Positions 18,278 through 27,471 of a DNA stretch of 64,000 bases are shown piece by piece (the first letter of the stretch is position 1; each line of letters opens with the position of its first letter). The stretch lies in assembly GCF_002727065.1 (NCBI RefSeq), contig NZ_PDVP01000003.1, positions 124,001 to 188,000 on the forward strand. The letters run 5' to 3'. Below the pieces are notes generated by a model that worked only from the letters and a program-made list of their open reading frames with translations, had not been told where the DNA came from and ran no database searches. The translations under genes and the position numbers were made by a program. Source of the DNA: Zhengella mangrovi (lineage in GTDB: Bacteria > Pseudomonadota > Alphaproteobacteria > Rhizobiales > Rhizobiaceae).

Positions 18278-19165
18278 ATGAGCCTCGTCGCAACCCTGAT
18301 CGCCAACCCGCGCGAACGCGCCCTGACACCGTCGCTTGGGGATAAGGCGTTTGCCGCCGTCGATGCAAGCGGCCTCTACTGGCTGGCCGACGGCATTGCC
18401 TGCGACATCGCCCTGAAAACCGGTACTGAAACAGAACAGGCAGAAGCCGCGCTGCGCGAGGCCATTCAGGGCGAGCCGGTGGATATCGTCGTGCAGGAGG
18501 CCGAGGCAAGGCGCAAGAAGATCCTCCTGGCGGACATGGACTCCACCATGATCCAGCAGGAATGCATCGATGAACTGGCCGAGGAAGCCGGCATCAAGAA
18601 GCACATCGCCGACATCACCGAACGTGCGATGAATGGCGAGATCGAGTTCGAACCGGCCTTGCGGGAACGGGTTTCCCTGTTGAAAGGGCTTCCCCATACC
18701 ATCATCGAACATGTCGTCAACACGCGGATAACCCTGACTCCGGGCGGCAAGGAACTGATCGCGACCATGAAGGCGAACGGCGCCTACACGGTCCTTGTTT
18801 CAGGCGGCTTCACCGCCTTCACCTCGAGGGTCGCAAGGATGGTCGGCTTCGATGAGCACCGCGCCAATCTGCTGCTGGAGGAAGACGGCCGCCTGTCCGG
18901 CGCCGTTGCCGAACCCATTCTCGGCAAGCAGGCAAAGCTGGATGCACTGGAAGAGACGGCCCGCCGGCTGAACCTCACGCCGCGGGACGCCATTGTCGTG
19001 GGCGACGGGGCCAATGACCTTGCGATGATCCTGAATGCCGGAAGCGGCGTTGCCCTGCATGCCAAGCGCTCGGTTGCCGCGCAGGCCGCCATGCGCATCG
19101 ACCATGGCGACCTGACCGCGCTCCTCTACATCCAGGGCTACCGCAGAACCGACTTCGTGACCTGA
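18278..19165 (+). CDS. serB: Phosphoserine phosphatase
   Basis: A 295-residue HAD-superfamily phosphatase releasing serine from O-phosphoserine, the last step of serine synthesis. An N-terminal region of about 75 residues precedes the catalytic domain, which shows the nucleophile motif '[16 protein letters not shown]' (about 87-102), '[13 protein letters not shown]' for motif II, the conserved lysine in 'GKQAKLDAL' and '[12 protein letters not shown]' for motif IV. The ATG at 18278 fits the family N-terminus and leaves a 13-bp gap to the divergent miaA start, so each gene's promoter may lie within the other's coding region. It converges on degP. Confidence 0.95.
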   Translation: MSLVATLIANPRERALTPSLGDKAFAAVDASGLYWLADGIACDIALKTGTETEQAEAALREAIQGEPVDIVVQEAEARRKKILLADMDSTMIQQECIDELAEEAGIKKHIADITERAMNGEIEFEPALRERVSLLKGLPHTIIEHVVNTRITLTPGGKELIATMKANGAYTVLVSGGFTAFTSRVARMVGFDEHRANLLLEEDGRLSGAVAEPILGKQAKLDALEETARRLNLTPRDAIVVGDGANDLAMILNAGSGVALHAKRSVAAQAAMRIDHGDLTALLYIQGYRRTDFVT

Positions 19166-19184
19166 AGGCCTGCGCCCGCGCTGA

Positions 19185-20687
19185 TCAGTCCATGCGGATG
19201 GTGACGAAGCGCAATTCGCCGGTCTTGGAGGACAGCATCAGCAGGGCGTTCTTGCGTCCCTGGCTTTTCAGGTCCTCGATCTTGTCCAGCACGTCCTGCG
19301 GCTGACTGACCGACTCCTGCGCGATTTCGGTGATGACATCACCTGCGACGACACCGCGTTCCGCTGCCATTGAATTCGCGTCCACGGCGGTGATCAGGAC
19401 GCCGGAAACATCGTCGCTGATGCCGAAGTCCTGACGCGCGTCGCTGTCGAGTTCGCCGAGCGTCATGCCGAGCGCCTTTGCCGTCGTAACCGGCGCCTGG
19501 TCGGCATCCCCGCTCTTGCTGGCATCGTCGGCCGAAGCCAGCTTTTCGCCATCTTCCAGGCGGCCGAGGGTAACCGGAACGGTCACTTCCTCGCCCTTGC
19601 GAACGACGGTCACGTCGACCGCCTTGCCGACAGGGCTTTCGGCGACGATGCGCGGCAGGTCGCGCATGTGATCGACCGGCCGTCCGTCGAACTCGACGAT
19701 CACGTCGCCGGCCAGGATCGATCCATTGTCGACCGGGCCGCCCTTGACGATACCGGCGACCAGCGCGCCGCGCGCCTTTTTCATACCGAGGCTTTCGGCG
19801 ATCTCGTCGGTCACCGGCTGGATACGCACGCCAAGCCAGCCGCGCCGCGTTTCACCGAATTCGCGCAACTGGTTGATGACCGTCGTGGCAAGCTTCGACG
19901 GGATCGAGAATCCGATGCCGATCGAGCCGCCGGACGGGGAGATGATGGCCGTGTTGATGCCGATGACCTCGCCATCCATGTTGAACAGCGGCCCGCCGGA
20001 ATTGCCCCGGTTGATCGCCGCATCGGTCTGGATGAAATCGTCGTAGGGCCCTGAATTGATGTCGCGATTGATGGCAGAGATGATGCCCACGGTCACGGTT
20101 CCGCCAAGGCCGAAAGGGTTGCCGATCGCCATGACCCAGTCGCCGATGCGCATCTTCGTGGAATCGCCGAACGGTACTTCCTTCAGCGGGTGTTTCGCCG
20201 GGTCGATCTTCAGAACGGCGATGTCGGTCTTCGTGTCGGTACCGAGCAGCTTGGCCGACACCTTTTCCCCGTCGTTGAAGACGACCTCGATGCCATCCGC
20301 GCCGTCGATGACGTGATTGTTTGTCACCACGATGCCTTCCCTGGCGTCGATGATGAAGCCCGAGCCAAGGGAGTTCTGCTTGCGCGGTCCGCCGCGCTTG
20401 CCCCGGTCACGGAAAAACTCGTCGAAATAGTCCTTGAACGGCGACCCCTCCGGGATGTCCGGGACCGGAACATCCTCCTCGTCACCGCCGGTGCTCTGGG
20501 TTGTCGCGACATTCACGACGGCGTCGAGAAGGTGCCCGGCCAGGTCCGCGACCGAGGCCGGACCCTGCTGCTGCGCGGCCACCGGCGCCGACACCAGCAA
20601 GGCAACGGGGGTCGCTGTCACGGCAACCGCGGCAGCGATCGCGAAAAGGGTAAGGCGCAGCGACGCGCGAACGGTTCTCGACACCAT
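19185..20687 (-). CDS. DegP/MucD-type periplasmic serine protease
   Basis: A 500-residue Do-family HtrA protease. A signal peptide (about 1-38, ending 'SAPVAAQQQ') sends it to the periplasm. The trypsin-like domain carries His125 in 'TNNHVIDG', Asp155 in 'TDIAVLKI' and Ser230 in 'RGNSGGPLF'; two PDZ domains follow (about 275-365 and 410-495). It degrades or refolds misfolded envelope proteins. CGGAGAAC lies before the ATG. It is the last gene of the hflK-hflC-DUF2065 run, the conserved Rhizobiales arrangement, joining two membrane quality-control systems. Confidence 0.95.
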   Translation of the reverse strand: MVSRTVRASLRLTLFAIAAAVAVTATPVALLVSAPVAAQQQGPASVADLAGHLLDAVVNVATTQSTGGDEEDVPVPDIPEGSPFKDYFDEFFRDRGKRGGPRKQNSLGSGFIIDAREGIVVTNNHVIDGADGIEVVFNDGEKVSAKLLGTDTKTDIAVLKIDPAKHPLKEVPFGDSTKMRIGDWVMAIGNPFGLGGTVTVGIISAINRDINSGPYDDFIQTDAAINRGNSGGPLFNMDGEVIGINTAIISPSGGSIGIGFSIPSKLATTVINQLREFGETRRGWLGVRIQPVTDEIAESLGMKKARGALVAGIVKGGPVDNGSILAGDVIVEFDGRPVDHMRDLPRIVAESPVGKAVDVTVVRKGEEVTVPVTLGRLEDGEKLASADDASKSGDADQAPVTTAKALGMTLGELDSDARQDFGISDDVSGVLITAVDANSMAAERGVVAGDVITEIAQESVSQPQDVLDKIEDLKSQGRKNALLMLSSKTGELRFVTIRMD

Positions 20688-20803
20688 GGAAAGTTCTCCG
20701 GTCTGGAACGAAGCAGCCAACATTGCTCTGGCGTTGGAGAGAGATTAGGGCGGAAAGATCTTTTTTCACAGACCCGTTTCGAAGCTCCGGGCTGACAATC
20801 GTG

Positions 20804-20989
20804 TTATCCACGCACGAGCCAGACGAGAGCAACGCCGGCCGCCGCGGCGACCAGCCCCGATATCCTGAGAGCACTGTCAGGCATGATGCGAAGGTGTTCG
20901 GCCATGCGCCGCACGAGCGTCGGGAACCCGCCATAAAGAACGCCCTCGAACACCAGAAGGAGTCCGAGGGCGGTCAGGAAGTCGTTCAC
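20804..20989 (-). CDS. DUF2065 family small membrane protein
   Basis: A 61-residue protein with two hydrophobic helices ('FLTALGLLLVFEGVLYGGFP' and 'SGLVAAAAGVALVWLV'), matching the DUF2065/YjeT family that regularly follows hflC. It starts at GTG (20989), 13 nt after the hflC stop. Function unknown; the gene order suggests an accessory part of the HflKC complex or of its assembly, which is inference. Confidence 0.88.
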   Translation of the reverse strand: MNDFLTALGLLLVFEGVLYGGFPTLVRRMAEHLRIMPDSALRISGLVAAAAGVALVWLVRG

Positions 20990-21002
20990 GAAGCCTGGCC
21001 CG

Positions 21003-22001
21003 TCACTCGGACGATGCCGGCGCCGTGGCCTGGCTTGCATCGCCAGCCGCCGCTGCCGGAGCCTGGCTTGCGTTGCCGGTCGCCGGGGCCGTGCCGGCAG
21101 CCGGCTGGCCGGGAGCGGCACCGGAGGGTCCATCGGCGTTCCCGAAATACCGGAAGAACTCCGTATCCGGGGACAGCACCATGGTGGTCCCTTCCTTGTT
21201 CAGGGCATTCCGGTATGCGCTCATCGAACGATAGAACTCGAAGAACTCCGGATCCTTCGTGAAGGCGTCGGCGAAAATGCGGTTGCGTTCGCCTTCGCCC
21301 TTGCCGCGAACGATCTCGGACTCCTTGCGTGCCGCGGCGACGATCTCGACGACCTGGCGGTCAGCCCGCGCCCGGATCGTCTGCGCCGCTTCACGCCCGC
21401 GCGCCCGAAGACGTTCCGCCTCGGCGAGGCGCTCAGCCTTCATGCGGTTGTAGGTCTGTTCCGAGACTTCCTGGGTCAGGTCGGTACGGCGGATACGCAC
21501 GTCCTCGATCTTCAGCCCCAGAGAAGCTGCGTCGGTCGAAAGTTGCTGCGCCACTTCACGCATCATCTCGGTCCGCTCGGCCGAGAGAGCCGCCTCGAAC
21601 CCGCGAAGACCGTAGACACGGCGCAACGCGGCATCCATGCGCGTGCGCAACCGCTGCTCGGCCAGCACGATCTGGCCTGAAACGGCCTGGCGGAACACCC
21701 GCGGGTTCTCGATGCGGTAGGCCATGAAGGCATCGACAAGGTAGAACTTGCCGCCCGACACCTGCACGCGGATGTCATCGAGGTTGAACCGCATGATGCG
21801 CTTCTCGATGATCTGGACGTTGTCGGCCCCGGCGAAACCGAAGGGCAGCTTGAAGTAGAGGCCCGGATCGGACTTGACATCGACGATCTCGCCGAACCGC
21901 AGGACGATGGCCTGCTGGCGGGCGTTCACGACGAAGATCGAGGAATAGATCAGGACGGCGATGACGGCGATCACGCCGCCGATGACGGGAAGCCTGTTCA
22001 T
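21003..22001 (-). CDS. hflC: HflC, SPFH/band 7 membrane protease modulator
   Basis: A 332-residue inner-membrane protein: one N-terminal helix (about 7-26), the band-7 domain from 'VVNARQQAIVLRFGEIVDV', and a long charged coiled segment 'KAERLAEAERLRARGREAAQTIRARAD'. With HflK it forms the large cage that holds FtsH and limits its proteolysis. The C-terminal 50 residues are Ala/Pro-rich and disordered. The start overlaps the hflK stop by four bases, so the two subunits are translationally coupled. Confidence 0.96.
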   Translation of the reverse strand: MNRLPVIGGVIAVIAVLIYSSIFVVNARQQAIVLRFGEIVDVKSDPGLYFKLPFGFAGADNVQIIEKRIMRFNLDDIRVQVSGGKFYLVDAFMAYRIENPRVFRQAVSGQIVLAEQRLRTRMDAALRRVYGLRGFEAALSAERTEMMREVAQQLSTDAASLGLKIEDVRIRRTDLTQEVSEQTYNRMKAERLAEAERLRARGREAAQTIRARADRQVVEIVAAARKESEIVRGKGEGERNRIFADAFTKDPEFFEFYRSMSAYRNALNKEGTTMVLSPDTEFFRYFGNADGPSGAAPGQPAAGTAPATGNASQAPAAAAGDASQATAPASSE

Positions 22002-23098
22002 TGCTGGTTCCCTCCCCGCGGCGTCAGTTCGTTGAGCGGCAGGTAGGGAACGACCCCCGATCCGCTGCTCTTCTGTTCGATGATCACCTTGTTGGAGTCA
22101 CCCAGCACCTTTTCCATCGTCTCCAGGAACATTCGCTTTCGCGTCACCTCGGGCGCCTTCTTGTACTCGTCGAAGACCGAGACGAAACGCTGGGCTTCAC
22201 CCGTCGCTTCCTGCACGATCCTGTTGGCATAGGCGGCCGCGTCTTCGCGGACCTGTGCCGCTTCACCGCGGGCCTGGCCCAGCTTCTGGTTGGCATACTG
22301 GTTCGCCTCTTCGCGGAAGCGGTCTTCATCCTGCTCGGCGCGCTGAACCTCGTCGAAGGCATCGGCCACCTCGCGCGGCGGCGAAGCGTCCTCGATGGAG
22401 ATCGCGTTGACGTTCAGGCCGGCACCATACTGGTCCATCGTCGCCTGAACGGTCTGCCGCACATCGTCCTCGATGCCCTGGCGATCGTCGCGGAAGACGT
22501 CCTGCGCCTGGCGGCGTCCGACCACTTCACGCATCGCGCTCTCGGCGACCGACCGGAGCATTTCGTCCGGATCGGCGACGTCGAAGAGATATTCCTTTGG
22601 ACTCGATACCTGGTAGGCCACGGAGAAGGTCACATCGACGATGTTCTGGTCGCCGGAAAGCATCAGCCCGGAATTCGCACGGCTGCCCGAACCGGATCCG
22701 ATTGTGGTGAGTTTCTCGGCCGTCGTTGCCTTCTCGACCGTTTCAACCGGCCAGAAATGAAAATGCAGCCCCGGTTCGGAAATCTCGTTCTTGGGTTTGC
22801 CAAGCCGCAACTCGACGCCGAGCTGGTCCGGCTGGATCGTGTACACGCACTGAACCAGCCACAACGCCACGAGGCCGGCACCGATCAGTCCGAACAGGGC
22901 CGGGCCGCCCGATCCGCCCGGGATCGCCTGCTTCAAACGGTCCTGTCCCTTGCGGATGATGTCCTCAAGATCGGGCGGGGATCCCTGCGGTCCACGAGGA
23001 CCCTGCGGCCCCTGCCCCCATGGGCCACCGTTGCCGCCGCCATTGTTGCCGCCGCCCCCCCATGGGCCGCCGCCTCCTCCTTGATTGCTCCAGGGCAT
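21998..23098 (-). CDS. hflK: HflK, SPFH/band 7 membrane protease modulator
   Basis: A 366-residue partner of HflC. The N-terminal 45 residues are extremely Gly/Asn/Pro-rich ('GGGGPWGGGGNNGG'), as in other HflK proteins; a membrane helix follows ('ALFGLIGAGLVALWLVQCVYTI') and then the band-7 domain from 'IQPDQLGVELRLGK' with the coiled 'EEANQYANQKLGQARGEA' segment. It begins the hflK-hflC-DUF2065-degP run. AAAGGAGAA precedes the ATG. A near-consensus promoter is visible 56-84 bp upstream, giving the set its own transcription in addition to read-through from folA. Confidence 0.96.
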   Translation of the reverse strand: MPWSNQGGGGGPWGGGGNNGGGNGGPWGQGPQGPRGPQGSPPDLEDIIRKGQDRLKQAIPGGSGGPALFGLIGAGLVALWLVQCVYTIQPDQLGVELRLGKPKNEISEPGLHFHFWPVETVEKATTAEKLTTIGSGSGSRANSGLMLSGDQNIVDVTFSVAYQVSSPKEYLFDVADPDEMLRSVAESAMREVVGRRQAQDVFRDDRQGIEDDVRQTVQATMDQYGAGLNVNAISIEDASPPREVADAFDEVQRAEQDEDRFREEANQYANQKLGQARGEAAQVREDAAAYANRIVQEATGEAQRFVSVFDEYKKAPEVTRKRMFLETMEKVLGDSNKVIIEQKSSGSGVVPYLPLNELTPRGGNQQ

Positions 23099-23153
23099 CT
23101 ATTCTCCTTTGTCCTGCATTGCCCGCAGGTCGCTCAAACCCGAATGTCCACCC

Positions 23154-23182
23154 GTTATAGGAAGCCGCCGATCCGCTTTCAA
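23154..23182 (-). promoter_or_regulatory. Predicted promoter of hflK
   Basis: Minus-strand TTGAAA (23177-23182), 17-bp spacer, TATAAC (23154-23159), in the 164-bp gap between folA and hflK. The extended form GTTGAAA with CCTATAAC also resembles a heat-shock sigma32 promoter, which would suit a protein-quality operon; sequence alone cannot separate the two. Confidence 0.6.
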
Positions 23183-23262
23183 CGACACCGGCCCGAAAGG
23201 CAAACAATTCCGGACATTAAAATGAACGGCAGGGCACCCCGATGCGCATTTGTCGCAGCGTG

Positions 23263-23805
23263 TCAGGGCTTGCGACGCGCCCAGACCTCGTATCGTGTCT
23301 GATGGCTGTCCCTGGGCCCGGCATGGACATCCTCGCTGGAAACCAGCTCCCAGGTGTCCGAATCAAGGGGTGGGAACACCGTGTCGCCCTCGATCTCCGC
23401 CAGCACGCGCGTCATGTGCACCACGTCGGCCAGTGCCAGTGCCTGACCATAGATCTGGCCGCCACCGATAACGCAGATGTCCAGTTCCGGCGGCTCCTCG
23501 TCAGTGTCGGCGGCATCCCGCTCCGCCGCCTTGATGTTGGCAGTCGCCAATTCCAGCGCGGCTTCCAGCGAACTCACCCGGATAACGCCCTCGGCTTCCC
23601 AGTCGAAGTCACGCGTCACGACGATGTTCAGCCGGCCCGGCAAGGGCTTGCCGATGCTTTCGAAGGTCTTGCGCCCCATGATGACCGGGCATCCCATGGT
23701 CAGCGCCTTGAAACGCTTCAGATCGGTCGAGAGATGCCAGGGCATTGTCCCCTCGCGCCCGATCACGTTATTGAGTGCCGCGGCGACGACGATGGCGAGT
23801 TCCAT
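23263..23805 (-). CDS. folA: Dihydrofolate reductase
   Basis: A 180-residue NADPH-dependent reductase regenerating tetrahydrofolate. The family start 'AIVVAAALNNVIGREGTMPWHLSTDLKRFKALT' includes the 'MPWHLSTDL' substrate loop with the catalytic acid; 'VIMGRKTFESIGKPLPGR' and 'ICVIGGGQIYGQAL' bind NADPH. It is slightly longer than E. coli FolA because of a polar insert at about 95-110. Downstream of thyA with one DUF4424 gene between, so the pair covers the thymidylate-folate cycle. GGAGAAGGG precedes the start. Confidence 0.96.
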   Translation of the reverse strand: MELAIVVAAALNNVIGREGTMPWHLSTDLKRFKALTMGCPVIMGRKTFESIGKPLPGRLNIVVTRDFDWEAEGVIRVSSLEAALELATANIKAAERDAADTDEEPPELDICVIGGGQIYGQALALADVVHMTRVLAEIEGDTVFPPLDSDTWELVSSEDVHAGPRDSHQTRYEVWARRKP

Positions 23806-23835
23806 GGCTGCCCTTCTCCGGTCTTGAAAGGCCGG

Positions 23836-24828
23836 CTACTGCGCGGCCGGCTGGACGAGAAGGATGTGAATGTCCTTCTCGGGATAAAAGTCCTTCGCGG
23901 TCATCTCGAACCGGGTCGGGCCGGTTTTCTCGACCCCTGTTCCGCAGAACGAAACGAGGGTGTTGGTCGCGCCCTTGTCCACGGTCAGATGAAAGGTGCC
24001 AATCACGCCATTGGCCCAGTTTCCGCCCGACGTCAGGATGTAATCGATGCGCTGCTCCCATGCGCCGCCGGCGGCCAGCTTGCGCCGCACGGCCCGTTCG
24101 AACGCGTCGTCCATGCAGTATTTTCTCGCATACTCGTCGTAGAAGTCGCTGCGCTGGTCATCCCAGATGAAATTGAGACCTGCCGAGGCGCCGACGGCCG
24201 GCCGGTAGCGGTGCGAAACCGAAACGGCCTTTCCGGCCGGGAAACGCGCCGTCCACCAATAAGCCGACCGGAGTTCCCACCGCGCGATGACCTCGGTTAC
24301 CGGCCCTTTTCCGGCATCATAGGTCTGCGATTGCACGATCCCGCGCGCGGTCCAGTCCGCAAGCACGTCCGCGGGCAGGCGACCGAGCGCAGACCGTGTC
24401 TCGTCGGCGACCGGCAGCAGCGGGATGCCACGTTCCGCCAGGTCGCCCGTCACGTCCACCCCCGCGGCGACGGCCCGCTGGTCGAGCTTCGGCACGATGG
24501 CGCGACCATCGAGCTCCACCGAGAAGCCGAGAAAGTTGTCGTTCTGCTGCTCCGGCACCGAAATGGCGCTGTCGTATTCGGCCTGGATCGCCGGCATGGG
24601 AAAGGCGACGATCGTTTCGATGTCGGTATCGCTTTCGTTGACGAAGACGTAGTCGACGGTGACTAGGTCCGCCGAGATGGCGAGATCCTCGCGCTCCAGG
24701 CGGATCAGGTCGTTCCGCCCGAGCATCACCCCGCCAGCGCCGATTTCAGCCACGGAATCATTGGCTTGAACGGAAACGCCGAACCCTTCGACCAGGATTG
24801 CCGCAATCAGGATAAGCCGCTTGAGCAT
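23836..24828 (-). CDS. DUF4424 family secreted protein
   Basis: A 330-residue protein with a cleavable signal peptide ('MLKRLILIAAILVEGFGVSVQANDS'). The mature N-terminus 'DSVAEIGAGGVMLGRNDLIRLEREDLAISADLVTVDYVFVNES' and 'VAFPMPAI' match the DUF4424 family, a beta-rich periplasmic group of unknown role. Two cysteines in the C-terminal half ('YCMDD', 'SFCGTG') could form a disulfide. It is sandwiched between thyA and folA on the same strand, which breaks that otherwise conserved pair. Confidence 0.85.
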   Translation of the reverse strand: MLKRLILIAAILVEGFGVSVQANDSVAEIGAGGVMLGRNDLIRLEREDLAISADLVTVDYVFVNESDTDIETIVAFPMPAIQAEYDSAISVPEQQNDNFLGFSVELDGRAIVPKLDQRAVAAGVDVTGDLAERGIPLLPVADETRSALGRLPADVLADWTARGIVQSQTYDAGKGPVTEVIARWELRSAYWWTARFPAGKAVSVSHRYRPAVGASAGLNFIWDDQRSDFYDEYARKYCMDDAFERAVRRKLAAGGAWEQRIDYILTSGGNWANGVIGTFHLTVDKGATNTLVSFCGTGVEKTGPTRFEMTAKDFYPEKDIHILLVQPAAQ

Positions 24829-24906
24829 GGACCACGTCTCCCTTTTTCAACCTGTTGCATGATAGCCCGGAACGGCACCGCCGCCATGATGCCCGTCAAG
24901 CCGGTG

Positions 24907-25701
24907 TCAGACCGCAATCGGTGCCTTGATCGAAGGGTCGGCCTGGTAGCCGACCAGTTCGAAATCCTCGTAGCGGAAGGCAAAGAGGTCATCCACGGCC
25001 GGATTGAGCTTCATCACCGGCAGTGCCCTCGGCACACGGGTCAGTTGCAGGCGCGCCTGCTCGAAGTGATTGTGGTAGAGATGCGCATCCCCGAGCGTGT
25101 GCACGAATTCGCCGGGTTTCAGGCCGGTGACCTGCGCCACCATCATGGTCAGGAGCGCATAGGAGGCGATATTGAAGGGCACCCCCAGGAAAATGTCCGC
25201 CGACCGCTGGTAAAGCTGGCAGGACAGGCGTCCTTGCGCGACATAGAACTGGAAAAGGCAGTGACACGGCGGCAGCGCCATGCTGTCGACCTCGGCCGGG
25301 TTCCAGGCGGAGACGATCAGCCGGCGCGACTCCGGGTTGCGGCGGATCTGTTCCAGCAGGTTGGCGATCTGGTCGATCGTCCCACCGCGCCCGTCCGGCC
25401 ACGACCGCCATTGTGCGCCGTAGACCGGGCCGAGATCGCCGTTCTCGTCGGCCCACTCGTCCCAGATGGTGACGCCATGCTCATTGAGATAGCCTGTGTT
25501 CGTGTCGCCGGCCAGAAACCACAACAATTCGTGGATGATCGACCGAAGGTGGAGCTTCTTGGTGGTCAGAACCGGAAAACCGTCCTCGAGGTCGAAACGC
25601 ATCTGGTAGCCGAACACCGAGCGCGTCCCCGTGCCGGTGCGGTCGCCCCTGTCGACACCGGTCTCAAGAACGTAAGAAAGAAGATCGAGATATTGGCGCA
25701 T
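24907..25701 (-). CDS. thyA: Thymidylate synthase
   Basis: A 264-residue ThyA, the same length as the E. coli enzyme. It methylates dUMP to dTMP with methylene-tetrahydrofolate. The nucleophile is Cys146 in '[14 protein letters not shown]'; 'DRTGTGT' (20-26), '[16 protein letters not shown]' for dUMP phosphate binding and the 'THTLGDAH'-like '[16 protein letters not shown]' are all present. It starts the run thyA-DUF4424-folA-hflKC-degP. No thyX is visible in the window. Confidence 0.97.
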   Translation of the reverse strand: MRQYLDLLSYVLETGVDRGDRTGTGTRSVFGYQMRFDLEDGFPVLTTKKLHLRSIIHELLWFLAGDTNTGYLNEHGVTIWDEWADENGDLGPVYGAQWRSWPDGRGGTIDQIANLLEQIRRNPESRRLIVSAWNPAEVDSMALPPCHCLFQFYVAQGRLSCQLYQRSADIFLGVPFNIASYALLTMMVAQVTGLKPGEFVHTLGDAHLYHNHFEQARLQLTRVPRALPVMKLNPAVDDLFAFRYEDFELVGYQADPSIKAPIAV

Positions 25702-25819
25702 CCTGTCCGGCCCTAGATGATTCCGGATTGCATATTAGCGCATCGGCCCGCCAACCGAAGGCCGGAGACGCGAAATCCCCGCGATACCAACAGGAACCGG
25801 CGGCCCACGGACATGGCAA

Positions 25820-25848
25820 GGGGCCGCAACGCCAACCGTGCAGCCCCC
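25820..25848 (-). terminator. Hairpin downstream of the DUF2853 gene
   Basis: On the minus strand GGGGCTGC (25840-25847) pairs with GCGGCCCC (25820-25827) with one G-U pair, around a 12-nt loop, 25 bp after the DUF2853 stop. The run after the stem is only CTTGCC, so it is a weak intrinsic terminator at best. Confidence 0.45.
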
Positions 25849-25872
25849 TCTACGCTCTGGCAATGACGGTAA

Positions 25873-26181
25873 TCAGAGATCGCCGAGCTTGCCGAGTTCC
25901 TTGGCAACCAGATAATAGAATGTCACGCGGGATTTCGAACGGTCGCCGCTCATCGTCTCGCAGACCTTCTGCACGGCCGAGCCGGCTGCATCTCCCGTGA
26001 CGCCCAGTTTCTTGCCGCACCACTTCTCGATGACGCGATCCAGCTCGGACGGATCCGAACAGGACACCAGCGATGCGTCCCGCGAACGCAGCGCGATCCC
26101 GAGATGCTTGACGATTTTCCCCACGATGGCCTCGTCTGCCCCGGAATCGTATTTCTTCACGTCCTCGATATAGTCTGCCAT
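25873..26181 (-). CDS. DUF2853 family protein
   Basis: A 102-residue soluble, mostly helical protein; 'DYIEDVKKYDSGADEAIVGKIVKHLGIALRSRDASLVSCSDPSEL' and 'KSRVTFYYLVAKELGKL' match the DUF2853 family common in Rhizobiales. Function unknown. AGGAGAACGACC precedes the start. It lies alone between thyA and the tmRNA gene. Confidence 0.88.
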   Translation of the reverse strand: MADYIEDVKKYDSGADEAIVGKIVKHLGIALRSRDASLVSCSDPSELDRVIEKWCGKKLGVTGDAAGSAVQKVCETMSGDRSKSRVTFYYLVAKELGKLGDL

Positions 26182-26429
26182 GGTCGTTCTCCTCTTAGCC
26201 GCATGACGCGCCGGCAGCGGCTGTCCCCGTTGGCTCGATGATTCTGCCGGAACCGGCAGTTCACGCGCAAAGGAGGCTACAACCCGTTATCAGCAAGTCA
26301 ATCCCGCAGACGACAAACGGGCAGCGTGTAACGGTGACGTCCGACCCTGCCTGCTTTCCCGCACTTTCCGTTGATTGACGCACCGGACCCTTCCAATTGT
26401 GGTGCCCACACACTATATTTGCTTTGTCA

Positions 26430-26741
26430 GCTTGTCTGACTATGGCGATAAACGGCCGATGGAATAAGCCATTCGGACCCGGGGGCGGTACCCGGCGCCT
26501 CCACCACAAGAAGCCGGTCGCGGCTTTTTGTGATGGGGGCGAAACAGGATCGACGAGGGTGTAAAGATCGGACTTTCGCTCGGCATGATACCACCGTTAT
26601 CGGGTCACAATTATAGTTGCCAACGACAACTATGCTGAGGCTCGTCTCGCTGCCTAATGGCGGTGCGACTGCTTCGAATTAAGTCCTGACGGTTAGCCCC
26701 GTCAGGCGGGGCCCGGAGGCGCCTGGCAACAGAAGCCTCCA
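26430..26741 (+). ncRNA. ssrA: Permuted two-piece transfer-messenger RNA (tmRNA)
   Basis: The gene is circularly permuted, as known for alphaproteobacteria. The upstream acceptor piece ends in CGCCTCC-A-CCA (26496-26506); a 28-nt intervening segment follows; then the coding piece starts GGGGGCG (26535-26541). These two ends pair into a seven-base acceptor stem with G-U at the third pair, the alanine identity. The tag frame GCC to TAA (26619-26657) encodes ANDNYAEARLAA, ending in the ClpX/ClpA signal LAA. The coding piece closes with the GGAGGC...GCCTCC hairpin near 26741. The 5' limit is approximate. It rescues stalled ribosomes; sspB follows immediately. Confidence 0.95.
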
Positions 26742-26857
26742 CCTTTCCCCCAACATCAATGCAGCTTCAAAATACCTCGTTCATTGCAACGAAGCCTTTG
26801 CTTGCGGGCGTCACATGTTCTAAATCTTCGCGGACGAGGAATCGGGAACCGGCACCA

Positions 26858-27433
26858 ATGGCGCAAGACCACATCCGCTACGACATCCTGGCGCAGGACG
26901 CGCTTCGCGGCGTGATGCGCAAGGTGCTGACCGAGGTTGCCCGCACGGGCCTGCCGGGAAATCATCACTTCTTCATCACGTTCCTGACGCGCGCACCGGG
27001 CGTCCGCATTTCATCTCGCCTGATGGAGAAATATCCCGAGCAGATGACGATCGTCCTGCAGTACCAGTACTGGGACCTCAAGGTTACAGAAACCGGCTTC
27101 GAGGTCGGCCTGTCCTTCTCGGACATTCCGGAAAAGCTGGAGATCCCCTTTTCAGCCGTTCGCGGCTTCTATGACCCGTCCGTGAACTTCGAGCTGGAGT
27201 TCGATGTCCGCCTGGAAGAACAGCCGGAAGCGGAGATCACCGAGCTGCCGGCACCGGAGAAGGCGGAAAAGCAGAACGATGACGCCGGCAAGCCGTCGAG
27301 GCCGCGCAAGGCTGCAAAGCCGAAGGCGAAAAAGGACGACGACGCTGAAGACAAGACGCCGCCGCAGGACGATGAAGCCGACAAGCCGGCAGCGGACGTC
27401 GTGTCACTGGATGCTTTTCGCAAGAAGAAATGA
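26858..27433 (+). CDS. sspB: SspB, ClpXP adaptor for ssrA-tagged proteins
   Basis: A 191-residue alpha-type SspB. The folded domain 'IRYDILAQDALRGVMRKVLTEVARTGLPGNHHFFITFLTRAPGVRISSRL' to 'VRGFYDPSVNFELEF' binds the ssrA tag; a long charged, Pro/Lys/Asp-rich linker leads to the C-terminal 'DVVSLDAFRKKK', the short motif that docks on the ClpX zinc domain. It lies just downstream of ssrA, so tag maker and tag reader are neighbours. The ATG at 26858 fits the family; an upstream in-frame start would run into the tmRNA 3' flank. Coupled downstream to two small genes. Confidence 0.95.
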   Translation: MAQDHIRYDILAQDALRGVMRKVLTEVARTGLPGNHHFFITFLTRAPGVRISSRLMEKYPEQMTIVLQYQYWDLKVTETGFEVGLSFSDIPEKLEIPFSAVRGFYDPSVNFELEFDVRLEEQPEAEITELPAPEKAEKQNDDAGKPSRPRKAAKPKAKKDDDAEDKTPPQDDEADKPAADVVSLDAFRKKK

Positions 27434-27471
27434 AACCGGCCCGGAAGGGCAAGGAAGCGAGCAGCGGTGCC

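Noticed and set aside
26340-26430. Consensus promoter directly upstream of ssrA
   Set aside because: TTGACG and TATATT are present but 33 bp apart; no hexamer pair with 16-18 bp spacing is convincing.
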